A stretch of DNA of 64,000 nt from Hirundichthys speculiger (GCA_018398805.1 JAGFBZ010000183.1:1-64000), one strand, 5' to 3'. Positions 10,545-22,867 are shown, counted from the stretch's first letter. Numbers and translations are program-made. Notes: generated by a model not told the origin, from the letters alone.

Positions 10545-12294
10545 AGATGGAGGTGTACATTCTTGGAATCCTCACATTTTCAAGATGTTTTAATGAAGTC
10601 CTCCACTCATGCCACTCTTTGAACAGCTTATCAGGCAAGGGCTCATCCCAATCACAAGCTTCCATCGATAGCTGCCGAAGCAATGCTCTGCCTTGGATGC
10701 TAACTGGAGCTGCAAAACCAAGTGGGTCATAAAGACCATTTATGGTTGATAAAACTCCTCTGCGAGTGTAGGGTTTCTCAGTGATTGACACTTGAATGGT
10801 AAACTCGTCTGAGGCAACATCCCAGCTTATGCCTGGACTTCTCTGCATTGGTGGAGTGTCTGCACTAAGATCTAGGTCCTTCAAACCTGATGCGAGGTGC
10901 TCTTTAGGAAATGCCATCATGACATTTACGTGGTTGGATGATATCTTGTGCAATCGCAGACTGGAAGAGGCTAGGGTTTCTTGAGCTTTCTTGAAAACAC
11001 TGATGGCTTCAGTGTCGGATGGAAAAGAGGCAAGTCCATCATCGACATAGAAGTGTTGCTCCAGAAGATGTTTTGTGGTGGTGTCACCATTTTTTCTGGA
11101 AGCCTTTCTGAGCCCATATATTGCCACAGCTGGTGACAGGTTGTTTCCGAAAACATAAACTGACATACGAAATTCCACCACAGGGCAGTCTATGTCGTTG
11201 TTCTCATGCCAGAGGAAACGTAAGAAGTTGCGGTGGTCTTTCCTCACCAAGAAGCAATGGAGCGACGGAGCGACCCAACTATTTGAGCTGTCTTGATAGA
11301 CTTCCTTCTCCATTATTTGAAGGAAGGTTTGTTCTTCTATTGAATAACCTGGTTTCTCATCTGAGCTTGTGCACTGGTAGACAAAGTCACCAATGATTTC
11401 AGCTTTGTGTGACTTGAGCGCTGATCTGTGAATGGTAGAGCTAATGCTGTGCTTGACTTGGTGACTGAATTCATTGTTGACCTGAATAGTGTTGTTACAT
11501 GGAATGAAGTGACTAGGTCGGCCATTGTCCAGGATGTTGGTTTTGTGGACGTCGACCTTTTCAGGTATATGCACTCCACCGAGGAAAACATTGCCAACAA
11601 TGACCCAGCCTAGTGCCAGCTTTTGTGCAAAGGGAGCATTTGGAGGTCCATTGCGTGTCTTTAACACTTTGTGGGCTTGTATAATATCCCTTCCCAAGAG
11701 GAGTAGGATTTCAGCATCGGGGTCCAGTTCTGGAATCTCAGTGATGATGTCTTGAAGATGAGAATGGTGTTCAGCTGCCTTCGGCGTTGGAATCTCATTT
11801 CGATTGTCAGGAAGCATGTCGCACTCTATAAGAGTTGGTAAGTTTAAACATGTTTGGCCATCAGCTGACTCCACAACAAAATTACTGGCTCTCCTCCCAG
11901 ACACTTCCAACACTCCTGCACATGTCTTGAGAATGTATGGAGAAGAGTTGCTAGTGATGGCAAACGCATTGAAGAAGGAGGATCTTGCTAAAGATTTGTT
12001 GCTTTGGTCGTCAAAAATCACGTATGCCTCTACTCTATTGTTTTGATTGTCTTTGGGGTAAACTGATACAAGACAGATCTTGGCGCATAAATAGCTGTAG
12101 TCCTTGTTTCCGCAAACCTGCGTACAGGTAGAAGTGGCGATTGTCGACGTTGGCTCCTGCTCCCCGCCATTCTCAGCTGCAGACTCTGTAGTGACTTGGG
12201 TTACTGCAAAGAGCGGTGACATGTAAGTCAGTGCCACATTCTGTGCATTGGATCGAGACCTTACAGTTCTTTGCTTGATGGATGGAAGACGCAC
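10545..12294 (-). pseudogene. pol: BEL/Pao pol: protease and partial RT
   Basis: One open frame of about 580 codons up to the MITE. The protease region carries YVIFDDQSNKSLARSSFF, the Pao form of the aspartic-protease site, and LLLGRDIIQAHKV. RT retains EKEVYQDSSNSWVAP, LVRKDHRNFLRFLW, FGNNLSPAVAIYGLRKA and the catalytic FYVDDGLASFP. Between SNSWVAP and LHCFLV about 130 residues expected in the family are missing in frame, including the first catalytic Asp region. An otherwise open frame with an internal deletion suggests that the deletion was present when the element moved, with enzymes supplied by another copy. Confidence 0.85.
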
Positions 12295-12394
12295 AACATC
12301 AAAAACAGATTTTGTTCTGTTTCAAATAAGCTTTCTGCTCCTCTGAGGGTTTTTCTCTGAATGCCCTGCATTTTTTAAGTGCATGGGGTTTTTT

Positions 12395-14833
12395 ATGGAT
12401 GGGGCATTCTTTGTTCGGGTCATCAACCGGTTTTTTTGGAAGCTTGTTTTAGACTGGAGTTTCTCACTTCCATTCTGTGAACTGAGATGGGATCTCTCTT
12501 TTCATATTTTCCCATGTATTTAGTTGCCTTAGGAATTGAGATGTTGGTTGGAACAGAGGGCCTAAAGCTGGGGTCATTTGGCATGTCAGCTTCCCTGTTG
12601 ATAAGGCCAACAAACTCAGAGAATGGAGGAAAGGACACCGAATGCTCCTGCTTGTACTTTGATGTGTGTACCATCTATTTTTCCTGCAAGGGGAATGGAA
12701 GCTTATCTACAATTGGATGAATTCCACGTGCTGTATCTAGGTAAGATAAGCCTGGAACGTAGCCTTCTCTTTTAGCTGAATTAAGCTGGAAGCCACATAT
12801 ACATTATATAAAAACTAAAATATCTAAATCAACTGCAATACTCAATAAAGCCAAAGACCTCCTAAACCAAGCTTCCCTTTACACATTATATTGTTCATTC
12901 ATTTTACCATATATGTGCTACTGTGTGGAGGTGTGGGGGAATACATACAAAACAAACATTGACCCAATATTTATCCTGCAAAAAAGAGCTATACGAATTG
13001 TAAATAAAACAAAATATAGAGAACCGACAAATCCACTTTTTATTAAATTGAAAATATTAAAATTTAGAGATTTAGTTGACTTTAAAACAATTCAATTTAT
13101 GTATAAGGTTAAAAACTGTCAACTGCCAGCTAGTATCCAAGAGTTGTTCCAAATAAGAGAGAGCGGGTACTATTTGAGGGGAAGCTACATGTTCAAGAAA
13201 CCACCAGTCAGGACTAACATGAAACATCATAGTGTTACAGTAAGGGGAGTTACTCTGTGGAATGATTGTAGTGATGAGATGAAAACATGTAATAATATAT
13301 CCAAACTGAAGACACTGTACAAAATGAAGATACTGCGAGCTTATGAGATGGAGCAGTAATGGCTTGAGTCTTGTTTTTTCTTTTTGCTTTGTCTTGTTGT
13401 TGTTTAGGTAGTGTTCTTGGCAGCTATGGGCTGACGTAGGTCTCGGCCTCCTTTTTTGATTTTTGCACTTATGGAATTGCACAAGAAATAGCACTTACGC
13501 TAACTTTATTAGGTTGTTTGTATGTTTTTGTTTGTTTTTTTGTTTGTTTTTTTGTGTGTTTTTTATACTAAATGCTAAAGCAGATGAACAAGGGGGTAGG
13601 ACTAGAAAAGTTTTTTTTTTAACTTCTTCCTATCCCTTTTGGACATGAGTTTGGGTGACAAAATGGACAGAAGGCAGATGCATTGCTTTTGTTTGGTTTT
13701 TTTCAAACGGATGAGGCTTTGTTGCCTGTTGATTTTTTTATTTCATTTTTTGCTCTTGTTGTTTTTATTTGTGGGCAGACTGTATTACTTACTCTGCCTT
13801 GATCCTGTTTTTATTTTGTTTTTTAACATGTTCAATAAAAATTGATTGATTGATTGATAATCTCCAAAAGTAAATCCCCAAGATCACGCAGTAGTTGTGG
13901 ATCCTTATTGGAAACCTTAGGAAAATGGTCAAGTCTATCAAGCATCGCCTTTTCTAATGCTTCAGGAGACCCGTAACATTGCTGAAGTCTCTCCCACACT
14001 TTATGTAATCCATTCAAAGGGTCATTTATATGCACTGCTCTAATGCGTTTAGCATGTTGTGAGAACTCACTGCCTAACCACTTAGTCAGTAGGTCGAGTT
14101 CTTCGCTGGCAGTTAGTGCTAGACTGTTAATGGCATTCTCAAATGTGGATTTCCATGCCCAGTAGTCACCCGGTTTGTCAGTGAACCATGTGAGTCCCCC
14201 GGAGAGCAACTCACGTCTGGCTAGAAATCGGGTAATGTCAGATATGCTTGCAATTTCTTGCGTATGTATCTGGGATCTGGAACGTGGTAGTACTTGGTAG
14301 TCTGGGACACTTTCCGACGTGTAGGGGACAAAGTTATCTTTGTAATTAGGCACTGATCGGTGCTGCTTACAACCAGCAGTAGGTGTATCAAACTCTGGCT
14401 TAAGGTGACAAAAGGATTCGTCCCTCGTTTTCTGATTAGGCCCTGCTGTATCCTGTGGGGTCATTTGGTCTTTAACAAGAAAATGATGGTTAACGTAGTC
14501 GCTACAGCGTTCTATGGGATCAGCCGATTGAGGGAAACATTGACTCATACGTTCCTCTTCTAGCTCACTTGCTGCAGCTTCATATACAATTGCCTCACCC
14601 ATCGCTGCCTCGGCATCACATTGCTGCTGGAGCGCTTCTAAAGTGGCCTTTAAACATGACTTTTCCACTTTCATTTCGATCTGCTTCTGTGCAAATGCTG
14701 TTCTTTTACGAGCAGCCTCAGCTTTTGCGCGGGCATTCAATGCAGCCATACTTGCTGATGACTTACTTGATTTCTTTGAAGATTGTGTTTTGCGGGAGCC
14801 GATGGAGGAGGCTTTCTCGGATGGCTGAGACAT
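12395..14833 (-). pseudogene. gag: BEL/Pao gag, split by a LINE
   Basis: The gag ORF starts at the ATG at 14833 (MSQPSEKASSIGSRKTQSS) and is open for about 325 codons to 13859. The N-terminus is Ser/Lys-rich, followed by an Ala-rich helical stretch and a core with LTWFTDKPGDYWAWKSTF and LDHFPKVSNKDPQLLRDLGD, typical of the gag-like domain of Pao elements. A plus-strand LINE then interrupts it. Gag resumes at 12786 with LNSAKREGYVPGLSYLDTAR and shifts frame before pol. The nucleocapsid part around 12300-12420 is decayed. Confidence 0.85.
12787..13858 (+). mobile_element. 5'-truncated non-LTR retrotransposon inserted in BEL gag
   Basis: About 1.07 kb with the C-terminal coding end of a LINE (12913-13359: CVEVWGNTYKTNIDPI, LQKRAIRIVNKTKY), a T-rich 3' UTR and an AATAAA followed by a TTGA tandem tail ending at 13858. 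The gag frame on the opposite strand stops at one edge and resumes at the other. I could not find a clear TSD, so the insertion may have deleted a few target bases. It belongs to the Jockey/L2-like supergroup; the clade is not certain. Confidence 0.82.
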
Positions 14834-14897
14834 AGTGGAAGTCCAATGATGTGACTGGTCAGATTCAGCTTGTTACTGTAGATGATCCTTTCTTCAC

Positions 14898-15336
14898 TGT
14901 TCTGCCCCCACTGCATGTAATAGAAACACAGCTTTGCAGACAGGTAAACTCCTCAACAAGATGCCAGGTGTGTATCTTCTTTTATTTAGATGTATCCTTC
15001 ACATTGTTGACAGAGTGAAAACTATAACCAGAAACAGTATTTGTACATTATAACTCAATCTACTCATGAAATAACCTAAATCTAACCTAACATAAATACT
15101 TCAAAATGATAAACTATAAAGCATTCTGCTGGTCTTTAAGTTACACCATACTCACAAGGAATGCTCTCTGTGCGTTAACAAGCCAGGATGGATGAGGATT
15201 GTTTAACAATAAGAGTGTCAGCCATGTCACACTCAATATGAGCTTGCAGTCTTTTTCTACCAAAATGTAAAGCATTGAACACAGAACTTAATGGCAACAG
15301 CGCCACTGCTGGTTCGGAAGTATAACTGCCGGCACA
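14898..15336 (-). repeat. 5' LTR of the BEL/Pao element
   Basis: 439 bp, matching 7698-8137 apart from about ten small differences (for example GGAATAAAG against GAAACACAG near the left end). Transcription of the element would start here and run leftwards. Confidence 0.9.
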
Positions 15337-15549
15337 GTTCTCATAAAAGGAGGAAGAGAGACTAAACCAGCTCACCAAATTGTGAGAGAAAGTGGGACTA
15401 AAATGTTTTAAAAACCAGGTAATGGTTGAGCCCTATGGCTCACTGGATATATTCCATGTTTTTATAATATGCTCATATAATGAATGGTTGGTCTGACCCC
15501 TCTAACCATTGTTGACACTTCTCCAGCACCACCTCAAACGCTAATACTT

Positions 15550-15795
15550 CTGACATCGTTATTAAGCCTTTATTTAACCAGGTCGGTCCCGTTGAGGTAC
15601 GATGACCTCTTTTCCAAGAGAAGCCTGGCCAAGACAGCAGCCAAAAACAGTTACGAGACAATGACAAATAAGCACAAACATACAAGTCCACTTGTGCATG
15701 AAATACAATAAAATGGTAAAAAGAATAAAATTAAAGGTTTTCAGTTAAAACAAGTGCAATTTTGGTGTGAAGCAGCTTCAAGGTTTCCAATAAAA
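15550..15795. repeat. Unnamed interspersed repeat inside gypsy RNase H
   Basis: It separates two neighbouring parts of the gypsy RNase H. Its left part contains TTTATTTAACCAGGTCGGTC and CCTGGCCAAGACAGCAGC, wording I associate with a common fish interspersed repeat whose family I cannot name from sequence alone. No TSD identified. Confidence 0.45.
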
Positions 15796-16080
15796 CTCTT
15801 GAATGGTAGAGTCCCTCAGCAGAGGAATGCTTACTTGGAAGAAAGGTACAAGGGTGAATATGCCCATGTTTTGGGGGGTGCTGAGAAAGAATTGTTCCCA
15901 GACTGACATTGGAAGCATCCACCTTCACAATGAACTTCGGAGACGAGTCAAACGGGGTGAGCACAGTAGCAGAGATAACGCTGACTTTAAGTCTGAAGAA
16001 AGGATTATCAGCTTAGCCCATTTTAGACTTGCCTTACTTACCTGGAATAAGAAATCCAAAGAAGAAAACAGACCTTTTTC

Positions 16081-16685
16081 AATTCAATTCAGTTCAAAAT
16101 ATACTTTATTAATCCCTGAAGGGAAATTCATTGTTGTAGTAGTTGTCATAACTTAAGTCTCAACAAAGATGAATTGTAGAGTGTTACTGCTGTAAGCAGG
16201 AAGGATCTCCTGTGTCCCTGATAACTGTGTTGTATAGATGATGTTCAGGGTTGTCCATGATGTTCTTCATTTTATGAAGTATCCTCCTTTACAGAATCAG
16301 CTCCAGAACAGTCCCCAGAACAAAGCCAGTTTCTTTTTTTAACTCACCGATGCTGCTCCTCCAACAGCTGACTGCAGATGAGATTGCACTCTCCTCAACA
16401 GACTTATAGAAGATATGCAACATCCTGCTGCAAACACTGAAGGACTTCAGGTTCCTTAACAAGTAAAGTCTGCTCCATCTCTTCTTATAAGCAGCATGAG
16501 TGTTGCATCTCCAGTCCAGTAGGTTGTCCAGGTGAACACCGAGGTATTAAACTCCTCCATCACCTCCACTTCTTCTCCTGTGATGGAAATGCTGTTTGAT
16601 CTGTTCGTGGTCCTCCTAAAATCCACAATCATTTCCTTTGTCTTGTTCACATGTAACACACTCAGACTCAGACATGTCAGTGACG
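16081..16685 (-). mobile_element. L2-type LINE 3' fragment
   Basis: The minus-strand 3' end is marked by an AATTC-rich tail and TTTATTAATCCCTGAAGGG at 16080-16125. Coding traces read HVNKTKEMIVDFRRTTNR and SISITGEEVEVMEE. It has stops and a frameshift in the YLGV region and is 5'-truncated. Confidence 0.7.
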
Positions 16686-17104
16686 CCATCTCCATGTGGC
16701 TTTCAGGGTGCTTCCCAGTCTGTAGCCTCAAAACACCAGTGGTGGCTGGGAATGTGCGGGTTTGTTGTGTCCGTAGCTTCGCAACGGCAGAGCTGATGAC
16801 GTCACACGCAGCGCCTGTGCCGGCTGATGGCGGGACATAAATTACTAAGGGAGCCCACCAAAAAAAAAGTTTGGGAACCATTGTGTTAGAGTAGCAGCAT
16901 GGCTGTGACGTAGGGCTCATGCTGGAGGAGGGGCTTGAGAACTGGTGTATTCGTGAGTCCAAAAGGCATGACAAAATACTTGTAAGAACCACTTTTTTCT
17001 TTTCATTTATTTTTCAACTGTCTCGCTCTCTAACCAAATGGAAACCGTAAGATTATTTTTTGTGAAAATGTTAGCACCTTATAGCTCCTAATGATTATAT
17101 TAAC
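16686..17104. other. Mixed repeat remnants
   Basis: Contains GGTTCCCAAAC followed by a T-run on the minus strand (about 16860-16890), which resembles a hAT end, and the gypsy RT scrap near 16910-16985. No intact unit can be outlined. Confidence 0.4.
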
Positions 17105-17240
17105 TAATATACAATTCAATTCAAATTCAATTCAAAAATACTATATTAATCCCCCAAGGGGGAAATTCAAGTTTCAGTACACCAGGAAAAATCTGGTGCA
17201 CTAAGGGAGCTGCTAGTGTCCAGCGCTCTTTTTCATGCCA

Positions 17241-19774
17241 GGTCCTGTGGTCCGAGTGCTAACTCCAGTTCGGAGTCCTGGCTGGATCATAACATACCCG
17301 ACGCGGCGATCCAGCTGGCGGGCCGCGCTGTTTACAGAGCCGACCGAACAACAAACTCCGGTAAGAGCAAAGGAGGAGGACTTTGTGTTTACATTGATAA
17401 CCGATAGTGCACTAATGTGACTGTTAAAGACACCCACTGCTCTCCGGACATTGAATACATGATGCTGCAGTGCCGACCCTTTTTTCTGTGCAGAGAGTTC
17501 ACATCGGTGGTAATTATTGCTGTCTACGTGCCTCCGCAAGCTAATGCTAAAGACTCCATGGAGACGCTACAGCTCTCCATCAACCAGCATATGGCTGCGC
17601 AAGCAGACAGTGTAATTATCGTGGCAGGAGATTTTAACCACGCCAACCTGAAGTCTGTCCTGCCCAAATTCCACAAATATGTGAACTTTCCCACCAGAGA
17701 GAAAAACATTTTAGACCAGGTGTACTGCAACATCTCCAACGCCTACAAAGCCAGCCCTTTGCCTCATCTGGGTCTCTCCGACCATCTGTCCCTCTCCTTC
17801 ATCCCTGCGTACAAACCACTGATCTGTAGACAAAAACCAGCTACAAGGACAGTCAAAGTCTGGACTGAGGAAGCCACCTCAGCCCTGCAAGACTGCTTTG
17901 AGGTCACAGATTGGGGAGTTTTTGCAGAGGGGACAGACCTGAATGGCCACACATCTGCAGTACTGGACTACATCAGCTTTTGTACTGAGAATGTGACAGA
18001 GAGCAAAACTGTTAAAGTGTTCCCCAACCAGAAACCGTGGCTCAACAGCGAAGTGAAGACCCTGCTCAAAGCACGTGACACTGCTTTTAGATCTGGGGAT
18101 CCACAAAGCTACAAAGACGCACGGAAGAACCTGCGGAGAGGAATTATAAAGGCCAAGCGCAGTTACCAGCAGCGCATCGAGGCCCACTTCAACAGCAACA
18201 ACTCCAGAGGCATGTGGCAGGGGATTAAGACACTGACTGGCTACAACGACAACACAACAGACACAACCTCACCAGACAGCACCCTCCCAGACACACTGAA
18301 CCAGTTCTTCGCTCGCTTCGACCGTCACAGCAGGAACTCAGACACCCTCCCTGTTCCACCAACCAACAACGACCTGCTTCAGCTGCAGCCACATCAGGTC
18401 AGGGCCACCCTGCGCAGAGTCAACGTGAGGAAAGCACCCGGCCCAGATGGTGTCCCCGGGCGTGTACTCAAGGCCTGCGCGGACCAGCTCGCAGAGGTAT
18501 TCACCACCATCTTCAACCTCTCGCTTCTGCAGTCTGTGGTTCCTGCCTGCCTCAAATCAGCCACCATTGTTCCTATACCAAAGAGGAACACAGTGAACTG
18601 CCTGAATGACCACCGCCCAGTTGCTCTCACCCCCATCATCACTAAATGTTTTGAGAGACTTATCCTCCCCTTCATCAGGTCTGCCATCCCTGCTGACCTC
18701 GACCAACATCAGTTTGCGTACAGAGCGAACAGGTCGACAGAGGATGCTGTCATAACGGCGACCCACACAGCCCTCACTCACCTGGACCAGAGCAACACCT
18801 ACGTGAGGATGCTGTTTGTGGACTTCAGCTCAGCATTTAATACAGTTATCCCCCAGAAATTGGTCATGAAACTGAGCAACTTGGGCATCAGCAGTTCACT
18901 GTGTGCATGGATATTGGACTTCCTCAGGAATAGACCCCAGCGCGTCAGGATGGGAGATCGCACCTCTTCCACACTCATCCTGAACACTGGAACACCACAG
19001 GGGTGTGTCCTCAGCCCTCTCCTCTTCTCACTCTTCACCCACGACTGCTCCCCCATCCACCCCACAAACACCATCGTCAAGTTTGCGGACGACACCACCA
19101 TTGTAGGACTGATTAAGAATAACAATGAGTCAGCCTACAGGGAGGAGGTCGAACACTTGACTGACTGGTGCGCCGACAACAACCTGGTCCTCAACACAGA
19201 CAAAACCAAGGAAATCATTTTGGATTTCAGGAAATCCAAAAAGACGGTGCTCCCCACCCTTTCCATTAAAGGAGAGGAGGTTGAGAGGGTGGAGAGCTTC
19301 AAGTTCCTTGGAGTTCATATATCGGCCGACCTCACCTGGGCTGTCCACACAACGTACCAGGTGAGGAAAGCCCATCAGCGTCTTTACTTCCTCAGGAAGC
19401 TGAAGCAGGCTCACCTCCCCCGCCCCCTGCTGGTTAATTTTTACAGGGCATCCATCGAGTCCATCCTGACCTACTGCTGTACAGTGTGGTTCACCAGCTG
19501 CACTGCCAAGGACAGGAAGGACCTGCAGCGGGTGGCGAGGACGGCGGAGACGATCATTGGAACCACACTTCCCCCCCTCAGAGACATTTACACTGGCCGA
19601 CTGAAAAAGAAGGCCAGAAACATCAGCACAGATCCCTCACACCCCGGTTATGCCCTATTCTGCCCCCTTCCCTCTGGAAAGAGATTCCGCTCTCTCAAAA
19701 CCAGAACTACAAGACTCATTAACAGCTTCTTCCCCCAGGCCGTCAAAGCCATCACCCCCCACCCCCCACTCTAA
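17241..19774 (+). pseudogene. LINE endonuclease and reverse transcriptase ORF
   Basis: Endonuclease: ESWLDHNIPDAAIQLAGR at 17265-17320 is in one frame; a change near 17405 leads to the long frame from 17417 to a stop at 19774 (about 785 codons). That frame has [21 protein letters not shown] and [10 protein letters not shown] (catalytic endonuclease motifs), a linker with [14 protein letters not shown], then RT with [63 protein letters not shown] and [14 protein letters not shown]. All RT catalytic residues are present. Apart from 5' truncation and one frameshift it could be active, so it is a young copy. Clade within L2/CR1/Rex1-like groups not certain. Confidence 0.88.
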
Positions 19775-20143
19775 GACTGACAATGGTCACACTCACCACT
19801 AAGTGCAATATCCCTTCCCCCCCAAAGACACCTAGCTGCTGTAAATAATAAAAGATACCTGTATTTATCATACCCATTTTATTTAATCCTGCTGTAAATA
19901 ATAACACTGATACCCGTATTTATCATACCCATTTTATTTATCATAGCCATCTCTCTTTTTTTTTATACCTTGTAAATATTTTATATTTTATATTGTTTTC
20001 ATATTGTTTATTGTGATATCGTGCTTTTGTGTTTTTTCTTGTTTTTCTCTCCTGCTGCCATGTGGAGCTGCTAACTGATTTTCACAGTTAATGTTGGTAA
20101 CAATGTGAACAGTGACAATAAAGGATTTGATTTGATTTGATTT
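17241..20143 (+). mobile_element. L2/CR1-type LINE, nearly complete coding region
   Basis: It begins within the endonuclease coding region and ends with a 3' UTR and an ATTTG tandem tail (20128-20143). Near the end, AATAAAGG precedes the tail. It interrupts the LINE derivative: the neighbouring sequence GGTC occurs at both junctions, too short to prove a TSD. Confidence 0.85.
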
Positions 20144-20753
20144 AACAGCCGTTAAAACCAGTATATTTCCATAATGATGACAAGTGAGATATCTCCAGGT
20201 CAGAGGAGGAAACACCGATGAACCAGACCGTCTCCTCTGGGAAGACTGAGCTCCTTCAGTCCGGCGAGCGACGGAGCCAACCGTTCCAGAGCCCGGTTCA
20301 TCATGCGGACCGGACCAGGCCGTTGTCGTCTTCCCCGTCGGTGCTGGGCCCCACTAGGTCACCAGACGGCCCCTGCCAGGTCAGCTGACCCATCCGGCGT
20401 GTAGACTAGTGGACGGGGGCAGCATGCCGCCGCCGCTGCTACGTTGGGGGCTCCCGTCCCGGCTCCGTGACCCTGCAGCCCGGATCCAGTGGCGGTGGTT
20501 GCCGCAGGTAGCAGTTCAGGGCTACTTAGCTTTCCCCAACCGGCCTCCAGCGACACCGCCAATGTCCGCGGCGGCAGGTCTCCACCAGCCGCAAGAGGAC
20601 CGATCCGCCCCCTGCAGACAGTATGTCGACATCCGACTGCAGATCACCACAAACCGGGCACAAACTGGAGCGTCCAGCGTCCAGCGTCCAGCGTCGCAGG
20701 GATAAGTCCCGGAGCAGCAGCGAGAAGCGTCCATGCCAGGCGTCGTCCGGGCA

Positions 20754-20819
20754 TAATATAGGACTTCTCAAAACACAGTGACAAAGTGCTTCATTGTAGA
20801 AATACTGAAGTAATAGCAT
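20754..20819 (+). repeat. 66-bp direct repeat, left copy
   Basis: Begins TAATATAGGACTTCTC and ends GTAATAGCAT. It is repeated at 23478-23543 with one mismatch (TTCATTG against TTCACTG). The pair brackets the LTR-element fragment between them. Confidence 0.9.
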
Positions 20820-21306
20820 TCATCCCTGACTCCGGGATCCCGTATCCGCCCACAAGACTCGGTCGTCACCGAATCGCGGCACTGCCTCTTAGGTGACACC
20901 TAATCCGTCCAATTGATCTGTAATACCTCCAGGTCCCCTCTTTTTTTCACACTAACAAATTTCGCACACCACACCCTGGACTGGACGACAACGGCATCGG
21001 AGGCAGGGTCACTCTCTGTCTAAACGGGTGCTACCCACACGGTGCACACCCGGCAGCCCGACCGCAGGTCAGCAATATCAGGGAAACAACGGCACTCCAC
21101 AGGGGACCGGCACCAAAAGCGACAGAAAACTGATGTGCACGTGACCCAACGGACACAGGAACAGACAAGCAGCAAACAGGCGCACGGGCACAGAGCCAGA
21201 ACTGCACAAGCACAGGCAGGCAGGGAAAACACAACACACAAAACTCCACACCGCTCCGTCGCAGGCCAGCGAACGAAAGTGACAAAAATCACACTCACCA
21301 GAGCAC

Positions 21307-21734
21307 TGTCATGGTTTGCAGAGGGCTGAAGGAGGACCAGAGAGCAGGAGATCTCAAATGCAAAAAGGTTTATTCCCAAAAACATAAAAGGGTCGAGGAC
21401 CAAAACAGAAATATCCAAAATGCAAAATACAAAAACATAAACTTATCTTAATCCGTGGATAACGAGAGGAAAAACGAACAGGACTGCAAACGTGCATTCA
21501 CGACAATGGACCCACAGAGAACAGGGGAAAATGACAGGACTTAAATACACAGAGGAACAAACGAGAGGCAGGTGCAGGGAATCAGAGGTAACGAGGGGAA
21601 GGAAGCAAAGCAGAAAACAATAGAGACAAGATAGACCTTCAAAGTAAAACAGGAACCACTAAAGACAGGGAGAGACGCCAACTTGACAGACATAGACACA
21701 CACAGGGCTGCCATGGCCGACCCAGGCCATGACA
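21307..21734 (-). mobile_element. Solo LTR of a gypsy-like element
   Basis: 428 bp, starting TGTCATGG and ending CCATGACA, flanked by a perfect 5-bp duplication AGCAC (21302-21306 and 21735-21739). Read on the minus strand it has a TATTTAAG promoter-like box and GGGAATAAACC as a poly(A) signal in the proper order. No internal region remains, so it is a recombined solo LTR inserted in the leader of the surrounding LTR element. Confidence 0.88.
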
Positions 21735-22390
21735 AGCACAGGGGTCCCGTCTGAATTCTGCCAATGTCCCCGACCAGCCGCCACTGATCACCCCTTCACG
21801 AGGCCGGATTTCCAAGGCTAATGAACTCGCAGCCAAGAGGAGCTAAGTCTCCCCTGATCTAGGGACCGCAGTGGATGACCAGCAGACAAAGCGCAGAAAC
21901 AAACCCATAAAGAAGCAAAAAAAACCCAGGGACGCCACTGTAAACTAAGAATTTGGTTATCTTCTTAGTCGTAAGAATTATTATTAATGTGCACTGGGGA
22001 TGCAATCTATTCGGTTGTTAAACAAGGCACTGACAAACGACGGAGGTGCAAACAGAGTTTATTCTCCAAGGCTGCATTCAAAATTCAGAGGTCATCACAG
22101 AACGCTGGATTCTTCAGAATGACAAAGACAAAAGGCGGGCAGTTCATCTAATACAGGTCATCTAATACCAAGTGGAAAAACACAGTAACTAGTAGGGCTG
22201 TAGCAATACACTAATCTTGCCATACGATACGATACATTTGGCTCACGATATGATATTATATCGATACTTTTCTAACAATACATTTGACATCATTTTCTAA
22301 AAGATTTTAATGGGACAAAGTGATTTTGGTGACATCTTGTGAGTGTTCCAATTTGTTTGAATTAACTGAACTGAAAGGTAGGTGACTGCA

Positions 22391-22610
22391 GACAGCGTCG
22401 CAGAGAGGAGAGAAAGGAGGTCTCTGATTGGTCAATTCTACATCCAAGTCATCGAAGAAATGAGGAAGTACCCACATCTGTACGATACTGGTTCTCCACA
22501 CTACAAAGACAGCACATATTCTAGTAATTCATGGAGGGAGATAGCGATGAATGTGGGTCTGGATACGGCCGAGATGGTGAGGAAGTGGAAAAACGCAAGA
22601 GATACGTTTA
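22391..22610 (+). pseudogene. MADF/SANT-like DNA-binding exon carried by the hAT
   Basis: The reading frame shows FYIQVIEEMRKYPHLYDTGS, then NSWREIAMNVGLD and VRKWKNARDTFS. The spacing of Trp residues and the RKWKNARDTF ending match the MADF (Myb/SANT-like) fold used for DNA binding. The segment sits between an acceptor-like TGACTGCAG (ending 22390) and a strong donor GTAAGT at 22611, so it looks like one exon. No downstream exon is visible in the element, and the apparent start codon is GTG, so it is not a complete gene. It may come from an autonomous element's DNA-binding protein or a host MADF gene. Confidence 0.6.
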
Positions 22611-22867
22611 GTAAGTTTAGCTAGTTCGTGATTGTCGCTCTCCGTTGTGGCGTTGAATAACATAGCGCAGACCCGCTTCAAAATTGAGCATAAATCAAAA
22701 GTAACTGCGGCATACCGGCGACAAGATAACTGCGACACACTGCCGCGAGAGTATACAAAGCCCTTAAAGCCGGCGTTTTCCACCACTGAATACGGTCTCA
22801 AATCCTGACAAATAAAGTTTGGCTCGCTCTCAATTAGCTTGTCCTTACCTTTCTGGGTGGTGACGTT

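Larger units (their letters stand above)
7698..15336 (-). mobile_element. Complete BEL/Pao retrotransposon with both LTRs
   Basis: Two nearly identical LTRs bracket gag and pol on the minus strand. They start exactly 7200 bp apart and differ at only about ten positions in 440. The flanks carry a perfect 5-bp duplication GTTCT (7693-7697 and 15337-15341), the BEL/Pao size. Gag is split by a LINE and pol by a MITE, and part of RT is missing, so the copy cannot make its own enzymes. It is structurally whole and, from LTR similarity, relatively recent. Confidence 0.93.
15480..16985 (-). pseudogene. pol: Ty3/gypsy pol remnants (RT and RNase H pieces)
   Basis: Minus-strand pieces of one gypsy pol. 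Near 16910-16985 the strand reads YKYFVMPFGLTNTPV, the RT motif before the catalytic loop. At 15730-15950 it reads PKFIVKVDASNVSLG and ILSQHPPKHGHIHPCTFL, the start of RNase H. At 15478-15545 it reads LAFEVVLEKCQQWLEG. Insertions separate the pieces: an L2-type LINE tail (16081-16685) and an unnamed repeat (about 15550-15795). Many stops; the copy is old. Confidence 0.7.
17105..20753 (-). mobile_element. Internally deleted LINE derivative, copy 1, split
   Basis: Two blocks, 17105-17240 and 20194-20753, together match the uninterrupted copy at 25157-25797. On the minus strand the element has a GC-rich 5' region (GAGCCGGGACGGGAG, TCAGCTGACC) and an L2-like 3' end with GGGGGATTAATA and an ATTTG-type tail, but no RT. 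Such a 5'-region plus 3'-tail structure suggests a non-autonomous LINE derivative. A plus-strand LINE inserted in it separates the two blocks. About 50 bp (20144-20193) next to the LINE tail are unexplained. Confidence 0.75.

Noticed and set aside
20359..20734. GC-rich ORFs at 20.4-20.7 kb as genes
   Set aside because: They lie in the 5' region of the LINE derivative and show no domain; openness follows from high GC content.
22391..22610. Host gene with a MADF domain
   Set aside because: The exon lies inside a hAT element with a perfect TSD and has no neighbouring exons.
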